Shown: positions 17,181 through 30,076, counted from the first letter of the stretch. The stretch: DNA of 64,000 nucleotides from Glacieibacterium frigidum (GCF_007097155.1 NZ_VJWA01000002.1:62001-126000), one strand, 5' to 3'. Notes: generated by a model not told the origin, from the letters alone. Translations and numbers: made by a program.

Positions 17181-18427
17181 GCCTTCTGGCCCAGATAGAC
17201 GAGCCAGTACTTGCCCAGCTGCGCACGCGGCGTGCCGGTGACCGCGTTGAACGCCGCCGTCGCGCCAGCCTTGTCGCCCGTCATCGTGAGCGCCGCGCCG
17301 AGACGCAGATTGGCGGTGGCCTGGTCGACACCCGTGCTCTTGCCGACGGCCAAGCGGTACATCTCGGCGGCCTTGGCGTAGTTGCCATAGCCGTAATAGG
17401 CGTCGCCGGTGCCCAGCGCGGTCTTGCCGTTGGGTGCCTTGGCGGCATCCTTCTCAAGACCGGGCAGCGAAGCCTGGTCGGCCTTGAGCTTGGGCGCCGC
17501 GACGCTGGCGATCTCCTTCTCGATCGGCTTGGTGCCGGTCAGCTTCTTGGCGGCGATGCCGTCGTCGAGGACCTTCTTGGCCTCGCCCGGCAGACCCTTC
17601 TCGAGCGCCGTCGATGCATATTCCTGCCAGATACGCTCGCCGCCCAGCGCACCGGCCGCGCGCATCAGGCGGAAGGTGTCGAGGTTCAGCTGGTCGTCGG
17701 CATTCACCGCGTCGCGGTAGATGTTGAGCACGTTCGACCAGTTGGTCGCGGTCGGATAATCGGTTACCAGCGCCTCCGATGCCGACCCCACGTCGGGGGT
17801 CTTGGCGTCATAGGCGAGCTGCAGGCGCGTCTGGTACCAGCTCTCCTCGGCCTTGGTGCCCGCGGCCTTGCGTGCGTCGATCGCCTTGCTGAGCGTCGCG
17901 ATCGCCTGCGGGGTCTGCTTCAGGTCGCGGTAGATCAGCGCGAGGTTGAGCAGGTTGTCGGGGTTGTTCGGCTCGGCCACGATCATCTTCTCGTACATCG
18001 CGACCGCCGTCTTATAGTCACGGCGCTTGATCGCGGCGTCGGCGACGACGCGCGTGTATTTCGAGCGGTCGGCGGCCGGCAGCAACGGATTGTCGAGCGA
18101 GCTGGTCAGCGCCTCGGTCAGCAGCGCCTCGTCCTTCATCTTGTTGCCCAGCCCGAGCTTCATCTGCGCGATGAACATCTTGTCGGTATCGTTGAGCCCG
18201 CCGGCCTGCTCCGCGGCGCGCAGTGCGGCGAGCGTACCGGGCAGATCGCCCGCAGCTTCGGCCTTCTGCGCCACGACCAGTGCGGCGCGACCGTTCTTCG
18301 ACAGGTTCTTCTGGTCGATCCCCGTGACGGGTGCCGCCTCCTTCTTGGCGGCGTGCGCCGGCATGGCGACGGCGGTCATGCCGCCCATCAGCAGCGCGGC
18401 GATCATCGGCTTCGTAAAACGCGTCAT
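17177..18427 (-). CDS. Secreted tetratricopeptide-repeat protein
   Basis: The 416-residue protein has a signal peptide (MTRFTKPMIAALLMGGMTAVAMPAHA) and helical repeats with TPR character, for example DYKTAVAMYEKMIVAEPNNPDNLLNLALIYRDL and GNYAKAAEMYRLAV near the C-terminus. TPR proteins scaffold complexes; no enzymatic domain is visible and the location is probably the periplasm. The ATG at 18427 gives the signal peptide; the longer frame adds 15 codons without support. Function unknown. Confidence 0.82.
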   Translation of the reverse strand: MTRFTKPMIAALLMGGMTAVAMPAHAAKKEAAPVTGIDQKNLSKNGRAALVVAQKAEAAGDLPGTLAALRAAEQAGGLNDTDKMFIAQMKLGLGNKMKDEALLTEALTSSLDNPLLPAADRSKYTRVVADAAIKRRDYKTAVAMYEKMIVAEPNNPDNLLNLALIYRDLKQTPQAIATLSKAIDARKAAGTKAEESWYQTRLQLAYDAKTPDVGSASEALVTDYPTATNWSNVLNIYRDAVNADDQLNLDTFRLMRAAGALGGERIWQEYASTALEKGLPGEAKKVLDDGIAAKKLTGTKPIEKEIASVAAPKLKADQASLPGLEKDAAKAPNGKTALGTGDAYYGYGNYAKAAEMYRLAVGKSTGVDQATANLRLGAALTMTGDKAGATAAFNAVTGTPRAQLGKYWLVYLGQKA

Positions 18428-18541
18428 GTACAGCTCCCTCAGTTTTGCCGCACGGGCTAAGCCGCAGAGCAAAGCCCGTCAATCATGTGCTGCGACTGAA
18501 CGCGGTTTGAACGTGACGTATCCAGCGACTAGACGGTGGCG

Positions 18542-19327
18542 ATGATCGCAGTCCTGTCCCCGGCCAAGTCGCTCGACGAAACCAGCGTCGTGCCGCCGCT
18601 CGCCACCACCGAGCCACGTTTCGCAACCGATGCCGCGACCCTGGCGAAAGCCGCGGCGAAGCTGACGCCGCGCGCGATCGGCAAGCTGATGCACATCTCG
18701 CCGACGCTGGCGAAGCTGAATGCCGAGCGGTTTCGCGACTTCGGCGAGACGAGCCCGAGGCCGGCGCTGCTGACCTTCGACGGCGACGTCTACGCAGGGC
18801 TGCAGGGCAAGACGCTCGATGCCGAGGGAATCGCCTTCGCGCAGGACCATATCCGCATCCTCTCGGGCCTGTACGGCGTCCTGCGGCCGCTCGACGTAAT
18901 GCAGCCCTACCGGCTGGAGATGGGCACCGCGCTGAAGACCGCACGGCGCAAGGACCTCTACGCCTTCTGGGGCACACGGATCGCCGAGGCGCTGGCGGAA
19001 GAGCTCGCGGGGCACGACGACCCGACGCTGATCAATCTCGCGAGCGTCGAGTATTTCGACGCGGTCGCCACCGATCGCCTGCCGGGCAGCGTCATCGCGG
19101 TCAACTTTCGTGACGAGGGAGCGGACGGCGCGCTGCGCTTCAACACCTTCGCGGGCAAGCGCGCGCGCGGTGCGATGGCGCGCTTTACCGTCGACGAGCG
19201 GCTCGACCGGCCGGCGGGGATGAAGGACTTCACCGGGATGAACTATCGCTACCGGGCCGAGGGCAGCGAGCCGGATCGCTGGCTGTTCGTACGGCCTGCG
19301 GCGTCGCTGAAGGCCCCGCGGGGCTGA
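18542..19327 (+). CDS. yaaA: Peroxide stress protein YaaA (DUF328)
   Basis: The 261-residue protein begins MIAVLSPAKSLD and carries the family landmarks LTFDGDVYAGL, LSGLYGVLRPLDVMQPYRLEMGT, INLASVEYFDAV and CTERM phrase FTGMNYRYRAEGS. In E. coli YaaA limits hydroxyl-radical damage by lowering free iron during peroxide stress, and the fold binds DNA. I used the ATG at 18542, which matches the family start, instead of a GTG two codons upstream. It is followed by a hairpin that terminates the convergent lipoprotein gene. Confidence 0.95.
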   Translation: MIAVLSPAKSLDETSVVPPLATTEPRFATDAATLAKAAAKLTPRAIGKLMHISPTLAKLNAERFRDFGETSPRPALLTFDGDVYAGLQGKTLDAEGIAFAQDHIRILSGLYGVLRPLDVMQPYRLEMGTALKTARRKDLYAFWGTRIAEALAEELAGHDDPTLINLASVEYFDAVATDRLPGSVIAVNFRDEGADGALRFNTFAGKRARGAMARFTVDERLDRPAGMKDFTGMNYRYRAEGSEPDRWLFVRPAASLKAPRG

Positions 19328-19335
19328 CGCGAAAA

Positions 19336-19359
19336 GGGCCGGGCATTGCTGCCCGGCCC
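19336..19359 (-). terminator. Rho-independent terminator of the lipoprotein gene
   Basis: GGGCCGGGCA (19336-19345) and TGCCCGGCCC (19350-19359) form a perfect 10-bp stem with loop TTGC. On the minus strand the stem is followed by a TTTT run (19332-19335). It sits 25 bp past the stop of the leftward lipoprotein gene and 9 bp past the rightward yaaA stop. Confidence 0.85.
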
Positions 19360-19384
19360 CCTCATTCAGGCAAGCTCGAAAAGC

Positions 19385-19735
19385 TTACTTGTCGACGGCG
19401 TCGGCCTTCGCCTCGAGCTTGTCGGCGGCGACTTCGGCCTGGGCCTTCATCGCGTCGGCAGCGTTCGACGCATCGGTCTTCATCGCGTCGGCCTTGGCGT
19501 CGGCGTTCTCGACCATCGCATCGGCCTTCTGGCCAGCGGCATCGACGGTGGCATCGGCCTGCGCGTTGAGCGAGTCGGCGGCGGCTTCGGTGCTCGGCGC
19601 GGTCTCGGTCGTCGTCTCGGTCGTGGTCATCGTGCCGTCAGCGGCCGTCGTCGTGTCGGTCGTCGTGGCCTTCTCGCCGCAGGCAGCGAGCAGGCCGAGG
19701 CTGGCCACAGCCGCCAGAGTCAGAACAGTCTTCAT
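19385..19735 (-). CDS. Small Ala/Asp/Thr-rich lipoprotein
   Basis: The 116-residue protein has a lipoprotein signal with lipobox LLAAC at residues 15-19, so it should be anchored in the outer or inner membrane by lipidation of Cys19. The mature part is low-complexity: a Thr-rich linker (TTTDTTTAADGTMTTTETTTE) then an Ala/Asp/Lys-rich stretch (VENADAKADAMKTDASNAADA) with heptad-like periodicity that probably forms a helix or coiled coil. This resembles small stress-linked lipoproteins in general shape only. A strong terminator follows it. Confidence 0.8.
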   Translation of the reverse strand: MKTVLTLAAVASLGLLAACGEKATTTDTTTAADGTMTTTETTTETAPSTEAAADSLNAQADATVDAAGQKADAMVENADAKADAMKTDASNAADAMKAQAEVAADKLEAKADAVDK

Positions 19736-19824
19736 CTCAAATCTCCGTCAAAAATGCGCAGTCCTCGCGCGCCCCTGCCCCTTAGCGGGCATCGCACGCC
19801 AAGCAAGCAATAAGATAACGCATA

Positions 19825-22509
<2,685 letters not shown>

Positions 22510-22604
22510 GGGGGTTTTCTAGCCTGTAGCGCGGACGTTCCGCAGTCCCTGACTGTCTAGCCCGCGCCGCACCAAAACGCCAGTTGTTACGCCGATATGA
22601 CGGC

Positions 22605-23486
22605 CTATTCGCCGCCCCAGCGATAGTGCTGCGCAGCCCGCGAAAACGCCGCCGCCGCGGGCGACAACTGCCGCCCCGCGACATTGACCAGGCAGACCTC
22701 GCGGTCGATCGCCGGCTCGACGAGCGGCCGGCGCAAGATGCCCGAGTGGGTCACCGAATATTCGGGCATGAAGGCGAACCCCATCCCCGCCATCACCATG
22801 CCCTGTACCCAGTCCTCGCGCTCCGACCGGAAGCCGGCGTAAAGCTCGATGCCGTTCTGGCCGCAGACGTGCATGACCGTCTCGCGCAGTTCGCACGCCA
22901 GCCGATCGACGTACGCCGCCTTGTCGGTGTCCTGCAGCCGCACGGTGTTCTGGCGCTCGAACGGGTGGCCCGGCGGCACGATGACGACATAGCGCTCGCG
23001 GTACAGCGACACGAAGCGCTGGCTCGGCAGGTGGCCGCCCGGCGCGTGCAGCACCGCCAGATCGAGTTCGCCCGCATCGAGCTGCGCCTGCAGTTCGCCG
23101 AGGTCACCCTCGTGCACGCCCAGTTCGACGCCTGGATGATCCTGCTTGAAGCGCGCCAGCAGCCCCGACAGGCGCATCGGGCCGATCGTCGTCATGATGC
23201 CGACCTTCAGCGGCACCTGGCGCAGCAGACGAAAGTCCTTGGCCGCCTGGCGCACGCTTTCGGCCTGCTCGGCCATTTGGCCGATGAAAGGCTTCAGGCG
23301 GATGCCGAGCTCGGTCAGCAGGATGCGCTTGCCCTCGCGGTGGAACAGCGGGCCGCCGAACTCATCCTCCAGCTTCTTGATCGCGACGGTCAGCGACGGC
23401 TGCGAGATGTTGCACTCCTCCGCTGCGCGCGTGAAGTTCAGATGCTCGCATGCAGCGAGGAAGTAACGAGCCTGATCGAGTTCCAT
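22605..23486 (-). CDS. LysR family transcriptional regulator
   Basis: The 293-residue regulator has the LysR helix-turn-helix at residues 1-60 (QARYFLAACEHLNFTRAAEECNISQPSLTVAIKKLEDEFGGPLF) and a periplasmic-binding-like effector domain (about 90-290). Several Cys residues occur (Cys13, Cys25, and ELRETVMHVCGQNG in the effector domain), but a redox role cannot be claimed. LysR proteins often control a divergent target; here the divergent gene is the Asn-Gly repeat protein, 161 bp away. The ATG at 23486 gives the standard N-terminus. Confidence 0.9.
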   Translation of the reverse strand: MELDQARYFLAACEHLNFTRAAEECNISQPSLTVAIKKLEDEFGGPLFHREGKRILLTELGIRLKPFIGQMAEQAESVRQAAKDFRLLRQVPLKVGIMTTIGPMRLSGLLARFKQDHPGVELGVHEGDLGELQAQLDAGELDLAVLHAPGGHLPSQRFVSLYRERYVVIVPPGHPFERQNTVRLQDTDKAAYVDRLACELRETVMHVCGQNGIELYAGFRSEREDWVQGMVMAGMGFAFMPEYSVTHSGILRRPLVEPAIDREVCLVNVAGRQLSPAAAAFSRAAQHYRWGGE

Positions 23487-23647
23487 GTGTGCCTCCCGTT
23501 GAACGATGGAATGGCACAGTGGCACGTCCAACCCAAGGCTGGGGCTATCGATCCATAGCAAAACGATAGTGTCGTTACAGCGGCGGGGGCTGCATCAACG
23601 GGTCATCGGCACCGGCACTTCCGCCGCCGCCACACAGGAGACCCACG

Positions 23648-24130
23648 ATGTTCAAGCCCTTCCACATCGCCGCCATCGCCCTCGCCGCGGTCGTCGCCAC
23701 CCCCGCCGCCGCGGGTATCCAGCTCAACGGCATTCAGCTCAATGGCTTCAGCCTGAACGGGCTGCAGATGAATGGGATGAAGCAGAACGGTCTGCAGCTG
23801 AACGGCTTCGTTCTCAACGGCATGCGCCAGAACGGCATGAAGCTGAACGGCCTGCTGCTCAACGGCATGAAGTCGAACGGCCTCTATTTGAACGGCATCC
23901 AGATCAACGGCCTGCGTTCCAACGGCATCGAGATCAACGGCGTCAACCTCAACGGCATGCGCGCCAACGGCCTGCAGCTCAATGGCTTCGTCGTGAACGG
24001 CCTTCTGCTCAACGGCACCCACACCGGCGTACTGCCGCAGGACGAGGCCGCCCCGCAGCGTCCGGTCACGACCTTCGAGGTCACCGCGGTCACTCTCCCT
24101 AGCGGCGAGACCGTCACGCTGACGCGCTGA
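23648..24130 (+). CDS. Secreted Asn-Gly pentapeptide-repeat protein
   Basis: The 160-residue protein has a signal peptide (MFKPFHIAAIALAAVVATPAAA) followed by 20 uninterrupted 5-residue units of pattern G-[LIFMV]-x-x-N at residues 23-122, such as GIQLN, GFSLN, GMKQN and GLYLN. The rest is a short polar tail (about 38 residues). The phase N-G-[L/F/M/I]-x-x resembles the A-[D/N]-L-x-x pentapeptide-repeat beta-helix, but with Gly in place of Asp/Asn. The simplest model is a small exported right-handed beta-solenoid with an Asn ladder. No named family is recognised. The next gene encodes another secreted repeat protein. Confidence 0.82.
   Translation: MFKPFHIAAIALAAVVATPAAAGIQLNGIQLNGFSLNGLQMNGMKQNGLQLNGFVLNGMRQNGMKLNGLLLNGMKSNGLYLNGIQINGLRSNGIEINGVNLNGMRANGLQLNGFVVNGLLLNGTHTGVLPQDEAAPQRPVTTFEVTAVTLPSGETVTLTR
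23714..24013 (+). repeat. 20 x 15-bp in-frame tandem repeat
   Basis: A 15-bp period encodes the 20 G-x-x-x-N units of the secreted repeat protein. AACGG recurs at the Asn-Gly junction of nearly every unit while the third to fifth codons vary, so the conservation is at the protein level and the DNA copies are only loosely alike. Confidence 0.9.
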
Positions 24131-24136
24131 ACCATC

Positions 24137-24154
24137 GCCGCCCCGCGGGGCGGC
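24137..24154. terminator. Possible terminator hairpin between the two secreted repeat genes
   Basis: GCCGCCCC and GGGGCGGC form an 8-bp perfect inverted repeat around GC, 7 bp after the stop of the Asn-Gly repeat gene. There is no T-run, so it may be a weak terminator or an mRNA-stabilising stem; the downstream tail-collar gene could still be co-transcribed. Confidence 0.4.
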
Positions 24155-24246
24155 ACCACCGCTTCTCCCCTCGTCTTGCGTCCCTGTGGGGCGGGGGGAG
24201 GGGACGTGCGCGCTTCATCCATCGAACATGCAACAGGGAAACGACC

Positions 24247-25686
24247 ATGCGACACAGTTTTCGACTTGCCGCCCTCACGGCGCTGCTGACCTCGACCGCG
24301 GCGTTCGCCGCGACCACCGGGACGACCGGCGGCGGGGTCGCGTACGACACCTACCAGCCGTCGCTCGCGCTGACCGAAATTCTGACCTACAACGGCATCT
24401 ATCCCGCCGGTTCGAGCGGTGGCCTGTCCGACGGCGCGACATCCCTCGCCATCGGCATGATCCGCTCTTTCGCGGGCAGTTACGCCCCTGGCAACACCGC
24501 TGCCGATGGCCGCGCTCTGACCCCGGGCAATGCCGCGCTCGCGCAGGTGCTCGGCGGTCATTATGGCGGCGGCGCTGCCGTCCCCGACCTGCGCGGCGCG
24601 ACGATCGTCGGTGCGGCGGCAGGCACCCGGGGGGCGGTCGCGGGATACGCGGTCGGCGTCGCCAGCGGCAGCGCGACGATGACTCTGGGCGCCGAGAACC
24701 TGCCCGCGCATGTTCACGGCCTGGCCGGCGGCACCACAACGGCGGTCGGCAACGGCGCGCCAATCGACAACCGTCAGCCGTCGCTGGCGATGACCTATCT
24801 GATCGCCGCCGGCGGCATCTATCCCGGCGGCGGCAGCGTGCCGGTGATGATCGGCCAGGTCCAGGCGTTCGCGGGCGATTTCGTGCCCGGCGGCTGGCGC
24901 TTCGCCGACGGCTCGCTCCTCGACATCGCGAGCCATGGCGACCTGTTCGCGGTCATCGGCACCACCTACGGCGGCGACGGCATCGTCGATTTCCGCCTGC
25001 CCGACTTGATCGGCCGCACGGTGATCGGCGCCGGCAGCGGGACCGCGCTCGGCGGGGTCTACGGAACTGCGTCGACCGTCCTTACGCTCGGCCAGCTGCC
25101 GTCGCACGGCCATGACCTGCCCGGCGGCGGCGTTACCGACGCGACCGGCGGCGCGATGCCGATCGACAATCTCCAGCCGTCGCTGGCGCTCAATTACCTC
25201 GTCACGACATCGGGAGCCTTCCCGTCGACCCGCGATGGTCTCGACGGCGACCTGCCGTATCTCGGCGAGGTTACGGCATTCGCGGGCAATTTCCTGCCGC
25301 GTGACTATGCGCTCGCCGACGGCCGCCTGCTGTCGATCGCGCAGAATACGACGCTGTTCGCGATCCTCGGCACGACCTACGGCGGCGACGGAGTCCGGAA
25401 TTTCGCGCTGCCCGACCTGCGCGGCCGGACCATCGTCGGCACGTCCGCCATGCTGCCGGCGGGGACGCGACTGGGCAGCGCGACGACGACGCTCGGCGTC
25501 GCCAACTTGCCCGGGCACGAGCATGCGCTGGTCGCAGGCGTGCCCGAGCCCGGCACCTGGGCGCTGCTGATTGCTGGTTTTGGCGCGGTCGGTGCCGCGG
25601 CGCGGCGGCAGCGCACGGCGCGCTCGGGCGCGAGAAGGACGCCGTTGTTCCTGCAGTCGTGGCGCTGGCTGTCGCTCAACCCTTGA
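24247..25686 (+). CDS. Triple tail-collar domain protein with PEP-CTERM sorting signal
   Basis: The 479-residue protein has a signal peptide (1-21) and three tandem phage-tail-collar-like (microcystin-dependent-protein-like) units at about 34-175, 176-308 and 309-430. Each unit begins with QPSLA and contains the collar core, e.g. AFAGNFLPRDYALADGRLL and TTYGGDGVRNFALPDLRGRTIVG. It ends with a PEP-CTERM element: PEPGTWALLIAGFGAVGAA then ARRQR, the exosortase-type sorting signal. Unusually, 23 more residues follow the basic cluster. The protein should be exported and processed at the envelope. No phage genes are nearby, so it is not a prophage remnant. Confidence 0.88.
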   Translation: MRHSFRLAALTALLTSTAAFAATTGTTGGGVAYDTYQPSLALTEILTYNGIYPAGSSGGLSDGATSLAIGMIRSFAGSYAPGNTAADGRALTPGNAALAQVLGGHYGGGAAVPDLRGATIVGAAAGTRGAVAGYAVGVASGSATMTLGAENLPAHVHGLAGGTTTAVGNGAPIDNRQPSLAMTYLIAAGGIYPGGGSVPVMIGQVQAFAGDFVPGGWRFADGSLLDIASHGDLFAVIGTTYGGDGIVDFRLPDLIGRTVIGAGSGTALGGVYGTASTVLTLGQLPSHGHDLPGGGVTDATGGAMPIDNLQPSLALNYLVTTSGAFPSTRDGLDGDLPYLGEVTAFAGNFLPRDYALADGRLLSIAQNTTLFAILGTTYGGDGVRNFALPDLRGRTIVGTSAMLPAGTRLGSATTTLGVANLPGHEHALVAGVPEPGTWALLIAGFGAVGAAARRQRTARSGARRTPLFLQSWRWLSLNP

Positions 25687-25731
25687 GCCGTGGACTTCAC
25701 GCCTTATGCCGGGGGGTGCTAGGCCCCCGGC

Positions 25732-27051
25732 ATGACTCCAGTTCACATTATCGGCGGCGGCCTCGCGGGTTCAGAGGCGGCCTGGCAGTGCGCCCGCATG
25801 GGCGTGCCCGTCGTCCTGCACGAAATGCGCGGCGTCGAAGGCACCGAGGCGCACCACACCGACAGCCTGGCGGAACTCGTCTGCTCGAACAGCTTCCGCT
25901 CCGACGACGCCGACCACAACGCCGTCGGGCTGCTCCACGCCGAGATGCGCGGGCTCGGCTCGCTGATCCTGCGCTGCGCCGACGCGGCGCGCGTGCCTGC
26001 GGGCTCGGCGCTGGCGGTCGACCGCGATGTCTTCGCTGCCGGCGTGACCGCGGCGATCGAGGCCGAGCCGCTGATCGAGCTGCGCCGCGAGCGCATCGAC
26101 GCGCCGCCGCCCGAATGGGAGTCGGTCATCGTCGCGACGGGGCCGTTGACCGCACCTGCCCTCGCCGCCGACATCCAGTCGCGCACCGGCGAGGATGCGC
26201 TGGCCTTCTTCGACGCCATCGCGCCGGTCGTGCACTTCGACTCGATCGACCTCGACGTCGCGTGGTTCCAGTCGCGCTGGGACCGCGGAGACACGAAGGA
26301 CTATCTCAACTGCCCGATGAGCCGCGAGCAGTACGGCGCCTTCATCCAGGCGCTCCTCGACGGCGACAAGGCCGACTTCAAGGAATGGGAGGCGAACACC
26401 CCCTATTTCGACGGCTGCATGCCGATCGAGCGCATGGCCGAGCTGGGGCCGAATACTCCGCGCTTCGGGCCAATGAAGCCCGTGGGCCTGCGCGATCCGC
26501 GCGTCGGCAAGGGCGTCTATGCCGTCGTCCAGCTGCGCCAGGACAACGCGAGCGGGACGCTCTGGAATATCGTCGGCTTCCAGACCAAGCTGAAGCACGG
26601 CGAGCAGGTGCGCATCTTCCGCATGATCCCGGGGCTGGAAAAGGCCGAGTTCGCGCGGCTCGGCGGGCTGCACCGCAACACCTTCATCAAGTCGCCGGTG
26701 CTGCTCGACGAGCGGCTGCGGCTGAAGTCGGAACCGCGGCTGCGCTTTGCCGGGCAGATCACCGGGTGCGAAGGCTATGTCGAGAGTGCAGCCGTCGGCC
26801 TGCTCGCCGGGCGCTTCGCGGCGGCCGAGTTGTCCGGACAAATGCTCGAACCGCCGCCGCCCGAGACGGCGATCGGCGCGCTGCTGGGGTATATCACGGG
26901 TGCGGCCACCGCCGACACGTACCAGCCGATGAACGTCAATTTCGGCCTGTTCCCGCCGCTCCCCACGCCGGTCACGCGCGCCGAGCGCAAGCCCGCGATG
27001 GTCGCCCGCGCCCGCGACGCCATGTCCGGCTGGATCGGGAACGCCGCCTAA
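25732..27051 (+). CDS. trmFO: tRNA m5U54 methyltransferase, folate/FAD-dependent (TrmFO)
   Basis: The 439-residue flavoprotein uses methylenetetrahydrofolate and FADH2 to make m5U54 in the T-loop of tRNA. It has the N-terminal FAD-binding [16 protein letters not shown], the family phrases [11 protein letters not shown] and AVDRDVF, the catalytic-region Cys residues in NCPMSREQY and FDGCMPIE, and the C-terminal [18 protein letters not shown]. Length matches the family. A 10-bp TGTCCGGACA palindrome lies in the coding sequence. Confidence 0.96.
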   Translation: MTPVHIIGGGLAGSEAAWQCARMGVPVVLHEMRGVEGTEAHHTDSLAELVCSNSFRSDDADHNAVGLLHAEMRGLGSLILRCADAARVPAGSALAVDRDVFAAGVTAAIEAEPLIELRRERIDAPPPEWESVIVATGPLTAPALAADIQSRTGEDALAFFDAIAPVVHFDSIDLDVAWFQSRWDRGDTKDYLNCPMSREQYGAFIQALLDGDKADFKEWEANTPYFDGCMPIERMAELGPNTPRFGPMKPVGLRDPRVGKGVYAVVQLRQDNASGTLWNIVGFQTKLKHGEQVRIFRMIPGLEKAEFARLGGLHRNTFIKSPVLLDERLRLKSEPRLRFAGQITGCEGYVESAAVGLLAGRFAAAELSGQMLEPPPPETAIGALLGYITGAATADTYQPMNVNFGLFPPLPTPVTRAERKPAMVARARDAMSGWIGNAA

Positions 27052-27090
27052 CGCGCGGGCATTATCGCAGCTGCCAATAGGAGACGCGCT

Positions 27091-27234
27091 ATGGCCGAGA
27101 AAAAGGGCAGGGGCAGCGAGACGGCCAAGAAGGCCAACGCCAAGGCCGCCAAGGACGGCGAGTCGAACCCGCGCAAGTCGTCCGCCGCGCAGGCCGAACT
27201 CGGCAAGAAGGGCGCGGCGGCGAAGAAGAAGTAG
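27091..27234 (+). CDS. Small Lys/Ala-rich basic protein (47 aa)
   Basis: A 47-codon frame starts at an ATG preceded by a good AGGAGA site at 6-nt spacing. The product (start MAEKKGRGSETAKKANAKAA, end KKGAAAKKK) is strongly basic with no hydrophobic segment, resembling histone-H1-like tails, so it could bind nucleic acid or ribosomes. It lies 39 bp after trmFO on the same strand and 1 bp before the convergent EF-hand gene. The good ribosome binding site supports it; function is unknown. Confidence 0.65.
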   Translation: MAEKKGRGSETAKKANAKAAKDGESNPRKSSAAQAELGKKGAAAKKK

Positions 27235-27235
27235 C

Positions 27236-27715
27236 TCAGCCCTCGTCCTCGCGCGGTGTTTCTTCCCGCGTGGTTTCAGGTGGGCATGCAGCGCGCGCGC
27301 GACGCTTGACCGCGGTGGTCGCGAACTCCGCAGATGCGAGTTGCTTGTCGCGATCGAGGTCGGCGGTGTTGAACTTCTTGGTCGCTTTCGCCGCGTACTC
27401 GTCGAAGCTCAGGCTGCCGTTGCCGTCGAGGTCGAGCCGCGCATAGGCCTTGCGGCGGCTGGCGAGATACTCGTCGCGCGTGACGGCTCCGTCCTTGTCC
27501 TTGTCGTAGCGGTTGAAGCGCCGCGCCTCGCGGTCGGCGGGGGTGACGTCGCTGACCGGCGCGACCAGCGGATCGTCGCTCGGCACCGGCAGCGCCTCTC
27601 CGGCCACCGGCGCAGCTGCGAGTGCAGCGCCTCGCGGCGCCGAGCCGCGCGTCCAGAAATAGCCGCCTGCGACGAGCAGGATCACTGCCACCCCGACCGC
27701 CAACCACCGCTGCAT
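27236..27715 (-). CDS. Membrane-anchored EF-hand protein
   Basis: The 159-residue protein has one N-terminal transmembrane helix (residues 5-20) and a periplasmic part with EF-hand loops: DKDKDGAVTRDE and DLDGNGSLSFDE are canonical calcium-binding loops, and DLDRDKQLASAE is a degenerate third one lacking the conserved Gly. It probably binds calcium at the envelope. Role unknown; such calcium-sensing proteins are common in alphaproteobacteria. Confidence 0.87.
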   Translation of the reverse strand: MQRWLAVGVAVILLVAGGYFWTRGSAPRGAALAAAPVAGEALPVPSDDPLVAPVSDVTPADREARRFNRYDKDKDGAVTRDEYLASRRKAYARLDLDGNGSLSFDEYAAKATKKFNTADLDRDKQLASAEFATTAVKRRARAACPPETTREETPREDEG

Positions 27716-27767
27716 GCAAACCCCCGACCGTTTCGCATCCGCAACTTAGCGCAGCTGTGCGACCCTG

Positions 27768-28394
27768 TCAGCGCCCCGTCAACGCAGCCCGCAACAGCAC
27801 CCATTGCCGCCCCGCCGTCGCCCGTGGCTCGGGCGGCACGCCACGCGCAACGTCGCGCATCCCGAGGGCTGCGAGACCCGCCAGCCAGCGCAACTGCGCC
27901 GGCGCACGGTCGAACACGGGCGCGGCGACCTCATGCCCCGCACGCGCCGCCTCCCCCGCTGCCCAAGCCTCGCCCAGCGCCGCGCCCGACACCGCATCGC
28001 CGCCCACCAGCGTCGCCGTGACAGCGCCAATCGCCGCCCCGCGCAACTTCACATGCCCGGCGACATCCCCCGCCGCGAGCGCCAACCACCCATCCTCGAA
28101 CTCGGCAAGCGTCGCCCCCGTCACGCCGCGCGGCAGCACAAGGTCGGCAAGCGCCCGCAGCACCGGCTGTGCCGGCACCTGCCCGGCATCGAGATCGACC
28201 AGGCGCTCCCGCCACCACGCCAGGCGTATCTCCCCCAGCATCGCGTCGGTCGTCGTCGCCGCGACCTTCGCCAGCTCGAGGTCGAGCGCGTGCACTGCGA
28301 ACAGCGCCGGGCGCAGTGCGGCAGGCGCATATTGCGTCGCCAGCCACCGGTCGCGGTCGGCGTCCTTGACGAGGACGGCGACCGCGTCGTCCAT
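27768..28394 (-). CDS. Phytoene/squalene synthase-like protein
   Basis: The 208-residue protein matches the trans-isoprenyl synthase fold in the segment RWLATQYAPAALRPALFAVHALDLELAKVAATTTDAMLGEIRLAWWRERLVD, typical of the shortened COG1562/NDUFAF6-like branch. It is shorter than true phytoene synthases (about 300 residues) and I do not see two intact DxxxD motifs, so catalysis is doubtful; an assembly-factor-like role is as likely. It lies 5 bp downstream of ettA on the same strand, so co-transcription is probable. Confidence 0.75.
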   Translation of the reverse strand: MDDAVAVLVKDADRDRWLATQYAPAALRPALFAVHALDLELAKVAATTTDAMLGEIRLAWWRERLVDLDAGQVPAQPVLRALADLVLPRGVTGATLAEFEDGWLALAAGDVAGHVKLRGAAIGAVTATLVGGDAVSGAALGEAWAAGEAARAGHEVAAPVFDRAPAQLRWLAGLAALGMRDVARGVPPEPRATAGRQWVLLRAALTGR

Positions 28395-28399
28395 CTCGG

Positions 28400-30076
<1,677 letters not shown>

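Noticed and set aside
22584-23558. 324-codon plus-strand frame opposite the LysR gene
   Set aside because: It is a composition shadow with Arg/Asp/His-rich low-complexity sequence and no recognisable motifs.
23714-24013. Regular 15-bp repeat resembling a CRISPR or minisatellite array
   Set aside because: The repeats are contiguous, in frame, have no spacers and encode the protein's Asn-Gly units, so they are protein repeats.
24247-25686. Phage tail gene as evidence for a prophage
   Set aside because: It has a signal peptide and PEP-CTERM tail, and no integrase, capsid, terminase or att-like repeat is nearby.
27768-28394. Full phytoene synthase for carotenoid production
   Set aside because: It is too short and lacks two clear DxxxD motifs; only fold-level similarity is claimed.
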